From: Clostridium ljungdahlii DSM 13528
GTDB taxonomy: Bacteria > Bacillota > Clostridia > Clostridiales > Clostridiaceae
Length of the DNA: 64,000 nucleotides
NCBI RefSeq assembly: GCF_000143685.1
Contig: NC_014328.1
Location: forward strand, 2,232,001-2,296,000
Direction of reading: 5' to 3'
Shown here: in pieces, positions 25,852-34,279 of the stretch
Numbering within the stretch: the first letter of the stretch is position 1
How the letters are laid out: the number at the start of each line of letters is the position of its first letter
Notes under the pieces: model-generated
What the model saw: the letters and a program-made list of their open reading frames with translations, nothing else
Told to the model about the DNA's origin: nothing
The model's database searches: none
Position numbers and translations under genes: made by a program

Positions 25852-27705
25852 CTACTTATAATCTTGAAATTGCATTCCATGAGCAAATTCTCTGTTAAAA
25901 TCTTTTTGTGCTCCTAATTCAATGTAAGTTACTTTACTAGCTATAGTATTAGAATGCTCATATTCGTCATTTGACAGTAGGGCAAGCATTGAACCTGTAC
26001 CAGCAGCATTTCCTACTAATTGTATCTTATTTTCAAGCTCTGGTGGAATTAAACCTATTGTACAGGCACTATGTGGGTCCATATAGTTACCAAAAGCACC
26101 AGCTAAGATTACTTCTTTTATATCGGATGTATTTATATTACACTTTTTCACAAGTATGCTTATACCTGCAGATATAGCTCCTTTTGCTAGCTGAAGTGAA
26201 GTTATATCATTTTGAGTAAGCATAATAGCACGTCCATGTGCTGTTTCCGATGGAGGAACTATTAAGAAGGCATTTGCACCTTCATAAGTTATTATATTAT
26301 TTTTAAATGGAAGTGCATTTGGATTTATAAAGTTGTCAGGGGATAAAAGCTTTCCTCTTTTATTTATTATTCCAAGTCTCACAAGTCCTGCCACAATATC
26401 AAGTAGAGCAGATCCGCAAATACCTTCAGGTTTTTCATTTCCTATAACAGTGTAGTTTAGAGATTCACCAAAGCTTACATGATCTATAGCACCCTTTGCA
26501 CCTCTCATACCGCTGCTTATTTGAGCTCCTTCAAAAGCAGGACCTGCTGCAGCAGAACAGGAGACAAGTTTCTTTGAAGATCCTAGGACTATTTCGCCAT
26601 TAGTACCTATATCGATAGCTAATTTTACATCTTTACTTTTATCCATTTCTGAGGCTAAAATTACACCTACAGTATCTGCCCCTACAAACCCAGCGATATT
26701 TGGAAGCACAAATACCTTACCTGATGGATTTATGTGAAGGTTAAGATCTGATGATTTTAATTCCAGTGTTTCGCTTATTACGGGAACATAAGGTATATAT
26801 GCAATATATTTTGGAGTAAGACCTAGAAATAGATGGTGCATGCAGGTATTTCCCACAATGGTAATTGCATATATGTTTTCCTTTAATATATTTGCTTTAT
26901 GTACACTATCTTCAATTAATTTATTTAATACATCCAAGAGAGTAGATTGCATTAATTTAACACCGTTTTCATTTTGATTGGCAAAAGTTGTACGTGAGAT
27001 TACGTCTGCCCCAAACTTTATTTGAGGGTTCATTGCTGAAGAAACAGCAAGTTTCTCTCCAGTATATAGATCCATTAGATAAGCTACAATAGTAGTAGTA
27101 CCAATATCAAAAGCCACACCAAGCATGGTATTTTCAGTATTTCCCATTTCTATACCAATAATCTCATTGCCGTGAATAACTGCAGTTATATGGTGGTTTG
27201 CTTGACGAAGTTTCACGGGCAGTTCCCTTAAAACAGAAATATTCATTTTAATATCTTTATAATTTGGTTTTTTTTGCATTAATTTCTCTTTTAAACGTTT
27301 TAAATCAGATTTCTGCTTGTCTAAGGAAGGCAAGTCTACTTCTACGTAAACTTTTTCAATAAGAGGTTTAATAGTAAAGGTCCTTTTTGTGGATGATTGT
27401 AGTATATTATAGACTTCATTTTTCTTCTGATTTAGTTGAACGGTTATATCGCTGTATACCTTGGTTTCACAAGCAAGGTGTATACCTTCTTTAAGTTCTT
27501 TTTCTTCTAAAAATTTAAGTTCCTTTTCTGTAGCCTTTAAGTTTTTATCTAATATTTTAATTCTACATTTACCACAAGTGCCCATTCCACCGCAGGGAAA
27601 ATCAAAATCTAATCCTTCAGCTGTAATAGCTTCTTTAAGAGTAGTTCCTTCACAGACAGATATTATGCGGTTTTCAGGTTTAAAAGTAACTGTGTAATTG
27701 CTCAT
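25852..27705 (-). CDS. Corrinoid reductive activator (RACo/RamA-like, 2Fe-2S and ASKHA)
   Basis: A 617-residue protein. The N-terminal plant-type [2Fe-2S] domain has Cys38, Cys44, Cys47 and Cys79 (FPCGGMGTCGKCRI, HLACETK). The C-terminal two thirds (from about 195) is the DUF4445/ASKHA ATPase region with FDIGTTTIVAYL, AIDIGTNGEIVLG and VILAGAFGNYM. RACo proteins use ATP and an electron from the cluster to return inactive Co(II) corrinoid to Co(I). This is the only intact activator in the window, so it probably serves all the corrinoid proteins here. Confidence 0.88.
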   Translation of the reverse strand: MSNYTVTFKPENRIISVCEGTTLKEAITAEGLDFDFPCGGMGTCGKCRIKILDKNLKATEKELKFLEEKELKEGIHLACETKVYSDITVQLNQKKNEVYNILQSSTKRTFTIKPLIEKVYVEVDLPSLDKQKSDLKRLKEKLMQKKPNYKDIKMNISVLRELPVKLRQANHHITAVIHGNEIIGIEMGNTENTMLGVAFDIGTTTIVAYLMDLYTGEKLAVSSAMNPQIKFGADVISRTTFANQNENGVKLMQSTLLDVLNKLIEDSVHKANILKENIYAITIVGNTCMHHLFLGLTPKYIAYIPYVPVISETLELKSSDLNLHINPSGKVFVLPNIAGFVGADTVGVILASEMDKSKDVKLAIDIGTNGEIVLGSSKKLVSCSAAAGPAFEGAQISSGMRGAKGAIDHVSFGESLNYTVIGNEKPEGICGSALLDIVAGLVRLGIINKRGKLLSPDNFINPNALPFKNNIITYEGANAFLIVPPSETAHGRAIMLTQNDITSLQLAKGAISAGISILVKKCNINTSDIKEVILAGAFGNYMDPHSACTIGLIPPELENKIQLVGNAAGTGSMLALLSNDEYEHSNTIASKVTYIELGAQKDFNREFAHGMQFQDYK

Positions 27706-27754
27706 TTAAGATACCCCCAATGATATGAAATTTATATTGATAAATATAAACAAC

Positions 27755-29308
27755 CTATTTAAATTCATCAATATATTCAAGTATAATAAAACTTAAATTG
27801 AGATGAAATGTAATTTTTACATCATTTAAATTAACGCCCATAATTTCTTGGATTTTTTCTATACGATGAACTAAAGTACTCCTGCAAATGTTTAAAGTTT
27901 TTGATGTTTTCAACTGATTTTTTTCATTTGACAAATAAAAACGAAGACACTTTAAGTATTTGGTATTATGGGATTTATCATATCTCATTAAGTTAAATAT
28001 TGAATCATGACAAAAATTTTTTAAATCACTTTTTGATGAACATGTTTCTAATAAGTGGAATATTGCTAAATCTTCGTAGAAAAAAAGAAATTTATTTATT
28101 TTCAGTCCCATACCAAGTGTAATAGCCTTTAAAGCTTGTTCATAGTATTTCCTGGTATTAGCTAGATCATGAAAACATCTACTTAAACCGCCATGTATAT
28201 TATTTTTTTTAAAGAAGTCTATGACTTTACTAAAACTGTGATCAATATCTGATATTTTATTTTTTTGGCTTATTAGTATGACAACAGAATTTTCATATAT
28301 GACAGACTTACTTCCTACTAGCATATATTCAATAGCATCTCTTACCCTGTGAAGAGGGATGTTTACAAAATTATTTTGAGGTACATTTACTACAAGTATA
28401 TAGAGATTAGGTTTGAAATGTAAATCTAAAAATTTTGACCTTTCTTCAATAACTCGTGTATCAGTTTCTTTTCCATTGAGTAAATCCATGATAAAATTTT
28501 CATATTTCAATCCTTTTATGTTTTGCAGTGAACTGTTTTTCTGCATTTCAGAAGCAACTACTTTACATAAAAGAAAGATAAATTCTATGTCATTTCTAGA
28601 AAATGGTTTTTGACACTCCAACGCAGTTACATATCCAACTACTTTATCATTAATTTTAATATTTGATATTATACGTGGAATTCTAAATTTATCTTTTCCT
28701 ATAAAAATAGGAGAACTGCTTTTGTGTACTACATCAATAAAATTTCGAACATTTGACATAGGTACAAAGTTGTAGGAACAGTAACCTTTAGTTAAAAGTT
28801 CAATCCATACAGGATCCTCTACTTTAATATCTTTGGAAGATGCAATGAGCTTAAAGCTAAGATCTAGGATACATATAGGGTTTTTAAGAATCTCACATCC
28901 CGTATTTACTATATATTCAAGCCCCTTTCCACTTATTAAAGCATCTAATAGTTTTGTTGAAGCTATACTAAATTCTTGATACTTTATTAAGATACTTTGT
29001 ATTTCATTGAAAGTTTTAAATATATCCATATTAGTATTCAACACTATTAAATTTACTATGGAATTTTTATCTGGTTTATATTGAAGATCGTCAGTTTTAA
29101 TACAAAGTATATTTATAGCACCTTTTTGCGGTGGGATTTTTTTAAAATTAAAGGTTTTGCATACATATAAATGGTCTGGTTCAAATAAAGTTTGATTTTC
29201 TTCAAGGAGTTTAACATATTTAATTGTTATTCCTTCTGTTTGTGAAATATATAACCTAGGATTATAATTTTTTATTTTGCCTAGGAAAGTACGTAGATCC
29301 ATCCCCAT
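27755..29308 (-). CDS. PucR-family transcriptional regulator
   Basis: A 517-residue protein with a long N-terminal sensing region (residues 1-430, including a GAF-like part near 130-240). At the C-terminus is the PucR-type helix-turn-helix (TSKTLNICRSTLVHRIEKIQ, about residues 473-492). The ATG at 29308 is preferred over an in-frame GTG nine bases earlier because GAGAGGTG fits the ATG. It lies between the activator and a divergent corrinoid gene, so it is the best candidate for the regulator of the methyltransferase promoters. Its ligand is unknown. Confidence 0.75.
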   Translation of the reverse strand: MGMDLRTFLGKIKNYNPRLYISQTEGITIKYVKLLEENQTLFEPDHLYVCKTFNFKKIPPQKGAINILCIKTDDLQYKPDKNSIVNLIVLNTNMDIFKTFNEIQSILIKYQEFSIASTKLLDALISGKGLEYIVNTGCEILKNPICILDLSFKLIASSKDIKVEDPVWIELLTKGYCSYNFVPMSNVRNFIDVVHKSSSPIFIGKDKFRIPRIISNIKINDKVVGYVTALECQKPFSRNDIEFIFLLCKVVASEMQKNSSLQNIKGLKYENFIMDLLNGKETDTRVIEERSKFLDLHFKPNLYILVVNVPQNNFVNIPLHRVRDAIEYMLVGSKSVIYENSVVILISQKNKISDIDHSFSKVIDFFKKNNIHGGLSRCFHDLANTRKYYEQALKAITLGMGLKINKFLFFYEDLAIFHLLETCSSKSDLKNFCHDSIFNLMRYDKSHNTKYLKCLRFYLSNEKNQLKTSKTLNICRSTLVHRIEKIQEIMGVNLNDVKITFHLNLSFIILEYIDEFK

Positions 29309-29389
29309 ATTAAACACCTCTCAATATCATAATAAACTATTATTTGACATAATAAAAGTGCTAATTTGTTATTAGAAGAGCATATTATA

Positions 29390-29430
29390 CATATTGTATA
29401 CTTTTAAGTTAAAATTTCTTCATATTGTAT
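29390..29430 (+). promoter_or_regulatory. Twin CATATTGTAT direct repeats
   Basis: CATATTGTAT occurs at 29390-29399 and 29421-29430. Their starts are 31 bases apart, about three helical turns, so both faces align. They lie in the divergent region between the PucR-type regulator and a corrinoid gene, a plausible binding site. No match to the CATAATG operator is seen. Confidence 0.4.
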
Positions 29431-29497
29431 GATGCTTTATGGGTGTATTTATGGTAGTTTATATACATAAGTATAAATTATGAGGGGGATATTTTTT

Positions 29498-30133
29498 ATG
29501 AGCAAGGTACTTATAGACGCAATGGCAGAACTTGATGAAGATTTAGTCATTGAAGAAGTAAATGCTCTTATAAAAGCAAATGTACCTGTAATGGATATTG
29601 TAGGTTATTTGCAAAAGGGTATTGAAATTGTAGGAAAAAGATTTCAAGAAAAAAGATACTTTATGTCTGAACTTATTATATCAGGAGAAATATTTAAAGA
29701 AGTTTCACAAATACTTAAAGATTTAATGCCCTCTGGCACAGCTAAACATGGAGTATTTGTTATGGGAACTATTTATGGAGATATACATGATGTAGGTAAA
29801 AACATAGTATGTACTGCCATGAGCAGTAATGATTTTAAAGTAATTGATCTAGGAACGGATGTATCAACTGAAAAATTTATTAAAGCAATTAAAGAATATC
29901 ATCCTAAGGTTGTAGCCATTTCATGTCTTTTAACAAATTGCTTTGAAAATTTAAAGGAATGCATACAATCTATAAGGAATACAGAGTTTGGAAAAGAAAT
30001 TAAGATATTAATTGGAGGGGGAGTATTGGATAAACAGGTTTGTGAATATGTAAAGGCAGACTTTTTTCCTAGAACAATTCAGGAAACAGTACAATACTGT
30101 AAAGAAATATATGGGATGAAATCTATAAAATAG
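29498..30133 (+). CDS. Methyltransferase corrinoid protein, divergent copy
   Basis: A 211-residue corrinoid carrier with the same plan (His97 in DIHDVG, SCLLTN, GGGVLD) but clearly diverged from the other three. The ATG at 29498 follows GAGGGGG by a good distance; the in-frame ATG at 29480 lies upstream of that site. No methyltransferase follows; the next gene is purine nucleoside phosphorylase. It may pair with a URO-D protein encoded elsewhere, such as 12289. Confidence 0.88.
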   Translation: MSKVLIDAMAELDEDLVIEEVNALIKANVPVMDIVGYLQKGIEIVGKRFQEKRYFMSELIISGEIFKEVSQILKDLMPSGTAKHGVFVMGTIYGDIHDVGKNIVCTAMSSNDFKVIDLGTDVSTEKFIKAIKEYHPKVVAISCLLTNCFENLKECIQSIRNTEFGKEIKILIGGGVLDKQVCEYVKADFFPRTIQETVQYCKEIYGMKSIK

Positions 30134-30178
30134 TTGAAAATTTTGTGCTATAATAAAATTTAGCAGAGAGGAAGTGAA

Positions 30179-31024
30179 ATGCATTTAATGTTTAAACAAA
30201 ATGGTACAGATTTAAACTCAAATATAGAGGAAGCTGCAAGTTATATAAGCTCTGGAATAAAGGTAAAACCAGAGATAGCACTTATACTTGGATCGGGTCT
30301 TGGGCATATCGCAGATGAAATTGAAGACAAAAAAATATATCCTTATAGTGAAATACCAAACTTTCCTATTTCTACAGTGGAAGGTCATAAAAGCTGTCTT
30401 GTTGTAGGAAAACTTCAAGGTAAGGTAGTAGCTGCAATGCAGGGCAGATTTCATTATTATGAAGGATATTCAATGAAAGAAGTGACTTTTCCTGTTAGAG
30501 TTATGAAGATGTTGGAAATTCAAAACCTAATAGTAACTAATGCTGCAGGAGGAATAAATAAAAATTATAAAAGTGGAGATCTGATGCTTATAAAGGATCA
30601 CATAAATCTATCAGGACAAAATCCTTTAATAGGACAGAACTTGGAAAAATTTGGACCTAGATTTCCAGATATGTCTGATGCATATGATAGTCATCTTAGA
30701 GAAATGGTAAAAAAGGTGGCATATGAATTGCACATACCAATTCAAGAAGGAGTATATGCTTACATGAGTGGGCCAAGCTATGAAACGCCAGCTGAAATAA
30801 AGATGCTAAGTGTATTAGGAGGGGATGCAGTGGGAATGTCCACAGTTCCTGAGGTGATTGTGGCAAATCACAGTGGTATGAGAACTATTGGAATATCCTG
30901 CATAACTAATATGGCAGCAGGGATATTGAAACAAGCCCTAAATCATGAAGAAGTTATAAAAAATTCCCTCTATGCTAGTGAAAAGTTTACGAAATTGATT
31001 AAAGCAATAATAGAAAATATATAG
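30179..31024 (+). CDS. punA: Purine nucleoside phosphorylase (PNP-I family)
   Basis: A 281-residue trimeric-type purine nucleoside phosphorylase. Signatures are LILGSGLGHIADEI, MQGRFHYYEGYS, VTNAAGGIN and YAYMSGPSYETPAEIK, followed by VGMSTVPEVIVA. It splits inosine or guanosine with phosphate into base and ribose-1-phosphate for salvage. GAGAGGAAGTGAA precedes the ATG. It lies only 45 bases after the corrinoid gene, so it may be read from the same transcript, although no metabolic link is obvious. Confidence 0.9.
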   Translation: MHLMFKQNGTDLNSNIEEAASYISSGIKVKPEIALILGSGLGHIADEIEDKKIYPYSEIPNFPISTVEGHKSCLVVGKLQGKVVAAMQGRFHYYEGYSMKEVTFPVRVMKMLEIQNLIVTNAAGGINKNYKSGDLMLIKDHINLSGQNPLIGQNLEKFGPRFPDMSDAYDSHLREMVKKVAYELHIPIQEGVYAYMSGPSYETPAEIKMLSVLGGDAVGMSTVPEVIVANHSGMRTIGISCITNMAAGILKQALNHEEVIKNSLYASEKFTKLIKAIIENI

Positions 31025-31157
31025 ATTAGGAAAACTAAAACACATATTTATTATTGCAATTGAAAAATATTGAGAAAATGAGATGAATAACCATATTTTG
31101 TGGTTGCACAAGACGGAATGCTTATATATAATAGTAAATGGGTAAACTTTAATTTGT

Positions 31158-31173
31158 GGAGGTGTATACTATT
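31158..31173 (+). promoter_or_regulatory. Ribosome site and AUU start of the IF-3 paralogue
   Basis: GGAGGT (31158-31163) is followed after seven bases by ATT (31171-31173), which opens a frame matching the usual IF-3 N-terminus. The only other candidate, GTG at 31156, overlaps the ribosome site itself. AUU starts are known for infC and allow IF-3 to limit its own synthesis. Confidence 0.75.
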
Positions 31174-31674
31174 AATAAAAAAAATAACTTAAATGAAGAA
31201 ATTAGGGCAGACAAGATTAGATTGGTAGGAGAAAAAGAAAGTGAAATTGTAAATACTAAAGATGCTTTAAATATGGCAAGAGAGCAGGGTATGGATTTAG
31301 TAGCAGTTTCGCCGCAGGCTAAGCCACCTGTATGTAAGATAATGAATTATAGTAAATTTCTTTATGAGCAATCTAAAAAAGCAAAACAAGCTAAAAAGAA
31401 TCAAAAAATTGTAGAATTAAAGGAAGTTAGATTAAGTGCTACTATTGAGGAAAACGATATAGAAATCAAGGCAAATAATGCGAGAAAATTTTTGGCCAAA
31501 GGAAATAAAGTGAAGGTTTCTATAAGGTTTAGGGGGAGACAAAATAATTATACAAGTTTAGGTAGGAAAGTTTTTGACACATTTTTAAGTAAATTAGATG
31601 AAAGCTCAGTAGTGGAAAGAGCACCTAAATTAGAAGGAAATAATATGTTTATGATTTTAGCCCCTAAGAAATAG
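31171..31674 (+). CDS. infC: Translation initiation factor IF-3, orphan paralogue
   Basis: A 167-residue IF-3: the N-terminal domain (about 1-75) includes ALNMAREQGMDLVAVSPQA and PPVCKIMNY; the C-terminal domain (about 80-167) has KEVRLSATIEENDIEIK and KVKVSIRFRGR. IF-3 binds the 30S subunit and checks the start codon and initiator tRNA. The usual partners rpmI and rplT do not follow; a terminator does. It is probably a second copy beside a canonical infC-rpmI-rplT operon elsewhere. Start is the AUU described separately. A few substitutions against typical IF-3, such as RGRQNN for the usual RGRE, deserve comparison. Confidence 0.85.
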   Translation: MNKKNNLNEEIRADKIRLVGEKESEIVNTKDALNMAREQGMDLVAVSPQAKPPVCKIMNYSKFLYEQSKKAKQAKKNQKIVELKEVRLSATIEENDIEIKANNARKFLAKGNKVKVSIRFRGRQNNYTSLGRKVFDTFLSKLDESSVVERAPKLEGNNMFMILAPKK

Positions 31675-31695
31675 AGTACTTAGTAAAAATAGAAC

Positions 31696-31737
31696 AATAG
31701 TATCAGAATTTTAGTAAAAATTCTGATACTATTTTTT
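31696..31737. terminator. Bidirectional terminator after IF-3
   Basis: AATAGTATCAGAATTTT pairs with AAAATTCTGATACTATT and is followed by TTTT. It overlaps the stop of the convergent response-regulator gene. Confidence 0.9.
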
Positions 31738-32662
31738 ATATATCATTGCTTTTGTAATTTTTTGATTTTATATATAAAACCTTGATAAACTTTTTAACAT
31801 TTATATGTATAGGTTGACTAAGAGGAGTATTATTTTTTAGTTCTAGCATTTTTTTTCTTACTTCCGTAAAATCGAAAAACTCAGCAGCGTATTCTTCAAA
31901 CTTTGGGTTGGAATAGTCTGTAAGCCCAAGGGAGGCTATATAATTTAGTGACTGAAGCACGGCCCTCCTAACTCTTTGTTCTGACGCTTTTATCTCTTTT
32001 TTTATATCAATTGAAGAAGAACTTTGTCCGAGTTTTTTTTCAGAGATTTTAGTGAATATTTCTTTTAAAGATGGAAAATCCTTTTCAATAGTTTTTGTGT
32101 TCTCACGGGTATATAAATATTCTACAATGGATAGTAGATCTTTACTGCCGCTTTCAGCAATTATACCTAATTGGTTTAATATAAATTCACTGTATTCTAA
32201 AATACCTTTACTTGATTTTGAGCTGTTCTTATTATCTAGTGTATCCATTTTTAAAAAGTTCAAGGTGTCTTGAATATAACTTATGGATTTTTCAATTTTT
32301 ATTTGCTCAACTACTTTTTTTATAACGCCAATTACTTCAAGTCTGTTTATTGGTTTTGTAATGTAGTACTGTACACCTAAAGAATAAGCTTTTCCTATCA
32401 TTTCTTTGTTTTCTACTTGGGATAGCATTATTGATTTACCTTTAAAAGAAGGGTCAAGTTCACTTATAGTTTGAAGACCGTCTTTAACTGGCATTAAAAG
32501 ATCAATTATAAGTATATCTACTTTTTTAGTACATAAAAAGCTACTTGATATGGGAACGCCATTTGCTGCTTCACCAACAACTTCTCCCAAATTGTAATCT
32601 TCAATTATTTCAGATAACATTGAACGAATAGCTTCATCATCGTCTACAATAAAAAATTTCAT
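31736..32662 (-). CDS. Response regulator with YcbB-type output domain (GlnL-like)
   Basis: A 308-residue protein. Receiver domain (1-120): acidic pair DDDE, phospho-acceptor aspartate in DILIIDLLMPVKDG (about residue 54), and a conserved lysine in YYITKPI. The C-terminal region (about 150-308), with EQRVRRAVLQSLNYIASLGL and FFDFTEVRKKM, matches the YcbB/GlnL output domain that binds DNA in glutamine-responsive systems. The partner kinase lies eight bases upstream, and a divergent amino-acid/dicarboxylate symporter gene is the likely target. Confidence 0.78.
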   Translation of the reverse strand: MKFFIVDDDEAIRSMLSEIIEDYNLGEVVGEAANGVPISSSFLCTKKVDILIIDLLMPVKDGLQTISELDPSFKGKSIMLSQVENKEMIGKAYSLGVQYYITKPINRLEVIGVIKKVVEQIKIEKSISYIQDTLNFLKMDTLDNKNSSKSSKGILEYSEFILNQLGIIAESGSKDLLSIVEYLYTRENTKTIEKDFPSLKEIFTKISEKKLGQSSSSIDIKKEIKASEQRVRRAVLQSLNYIASLGLTDYSNPKFEEYAAEFFDFTEVRKKMLELKNNTPLSQPIHINVKKFIKVLYIKSKNYKSNDI

Positions 32663-32669
32663 ATTTATA

Positions 32670-33974
32670 TCATCCTTCCTTTATCAAACTTTTAATTGGA
32701 AGCTCAATAGTAAAAGTAGTTTCAGCTGAGTTAGATGCACTTTCTAGCATAACTCTTCCTTTCAAATTTGTAACTATTTGTTTTACATAAGAAAGACCTA
32801 TTCCTGTTGATGGTTTTCCTAGCTTATTATATTTTGTTGTATAGCCGGGTTTAAAAATGAGATCCTTTTTCTTTTCAGGTATCCCTATGCCATTATCAGA
32901 AACCTGAAATTTAATAAAATCTTCTACTTTACCTATATAAATTTTTATAGTACCTGTATTTTCTATGGATTCTATAGAATTTGATACTAAATTATTCACA
33001 AGTGACAGTACAGTATAAATGTGAAGATCAGGTATACCACTATATGCTATATTTACTGAAAAATCAATGCTTTTCCCAAGAGTGAGAGAATATTTTTTAT
33101 TTGTGTCTACTATTATATTGCAGATTTCTTCAATATTCATATAATCCTTAGAATTTTCAGATAAAATCATTTTAGAGAGTCCGGAATATATTCTTTGGTT
33201 GTCCTTTTTTATTTCATGCACTTGACCTGCAATTTTTAATAAACTTTGTGACAATTCATCTCTATTCAATTTTGAATAATTGGTTTTGAAAGATTCATAT
33301 AAAGTGTAACAGTCTCTTGTAATATTTTCTGCAAAGGTTAGGGATTTTTTTAATTGTACAGATTCTGCATATAAGTTTGAAATAAGCAGCAGCATATATC
33401 TATTTTGCTCTTTTTGTTGGTTAGCGGCTGTTCTCACTTCATTTAACTTTATTATGTTGAAAAACCCGAGTACAAAAAAAGATCGTATAATTGCGACTAT
33501 GGAAACCAACCCAAAGGCATAAACTGAAATAGAATTTCTAAGTACTAAAAACCTCACTACAAGTTCACAAGTTGAGGAAAGTATGTCTATACAGGCAGCT
33601 AAAGTACCCATCAAAAGAGGATTATTGTGTAAGTTATTTATTTTTGTTAAATAAAATAAACATGAAAAAACTAAATAGTAAAAAAATGCAGGAGAATTTA
33701 TTAAAAAAGCTTGATGAAATTCAAATCCACTTTGAAGCACGCAATCAAGAACAACTCTAAATATAACAGTAAATATACCAGCTACGACTCCATATAGAGG
33801 TATGGGAAGCTTTTTAATCCAAAATAAGAAAAACAAAAATAGTACAGGACTGAAGCTAACACGAAAAGTACTATTCAGTGGAAAAAATTTAAATTCTCCA
33901 ACTATTGGTATTGAAACTACTATTAATATTAAAATAAATAAATCTTCTTTTAAGGCAGATGCAGTATTTTTCAA
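32670..33974 (-). CDS. Membrane sensor histidine kinase (GlnK-like)
   Basis: A 434-residue kinase with about six membrane helices in the first 190 residues. A DHp region follows with the putative phospho-acceptor His in GQVHEIKKDNQRIYSG (about residue 250). The HATPase domain has N box LVNNLVSNSIESIE, DNGIGIPEKK and TGIGLSYVK. The H-E-x-K-K-D motif is that of GlnK/DcuS-type kinases. The start is taken as TTG at 33974, with AGGTG seven bases before it; the in-frame ATG at 33989 lacks a ribosome site. It should phosphorylate the adjacent response regulator. Confidence 0.78.
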   Translation of the reverse strand: MKNTASALKEDLFILILIVVSIPIVGEFKFFPLNSTFRVSFSPVLFLFFLFWIKKLPIPLYGVVAGIFTVIFRVVLDCVLQSGFEFHQAFLINSPAFFYYLVFSCLFYLTKINNLHNNPLLMGTLAACIDILSSTCELVVRFLVLRNSISVYAFGLVSIVAIIRSFFVLGFFNIIKLNEVRTAANQQKEQNRYMLLLISNLYAESVQLKKSLTFAENITRDCYTLYESFKTNYSKLNRDELSQSLLKIAGQVHEIKKDNQRIYSGLSKMILSENSKDYMNIEEICNIIVDTNKKYSLTLGKSIDFSVNIAYSGIPDLHIYTVLSLVNNLVSNSIESIENTGTIKIYIGKVEDFIKFQVSDNGIGIPEKKKDLIFKPGYTTKYNKLGKPSTGIGLSYVKQIVTNLKGRVMLESASNSAETTFTIELPIKSLIKEG

Positions 33975-34279
33975 GTAAACACACCTCATTTTAATTATAT
34001 AAAAATAAAACCCTATATATTATAAATTAAATAAATAGGATTGACAAACTTCTACAAAAATATTATTAATTATATATTTAAATTAGTTTGAAATTTAAAT
34101 TAGTATATGCAGATATATTCTTTATTTATAAAATTGATAAAATTTTTTTATATATTTCAGTATAATAATATAGTTTTTTTTATGTTGAGTTGTAATATTG
34201 AGTTGTTGAAAATATATACATACATTAATCGTTTACAAAATAACGATGTAATTATTTAAAATACGGGAAGGGGATTAGA

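Noticed and set aside
31156..31170. GTG start for the IF-3 gene
   Set aside because: It overlaps the only ribosome site; the ATT at 31171 is correctly spaced and gives the normal IF-3 N-terminus.
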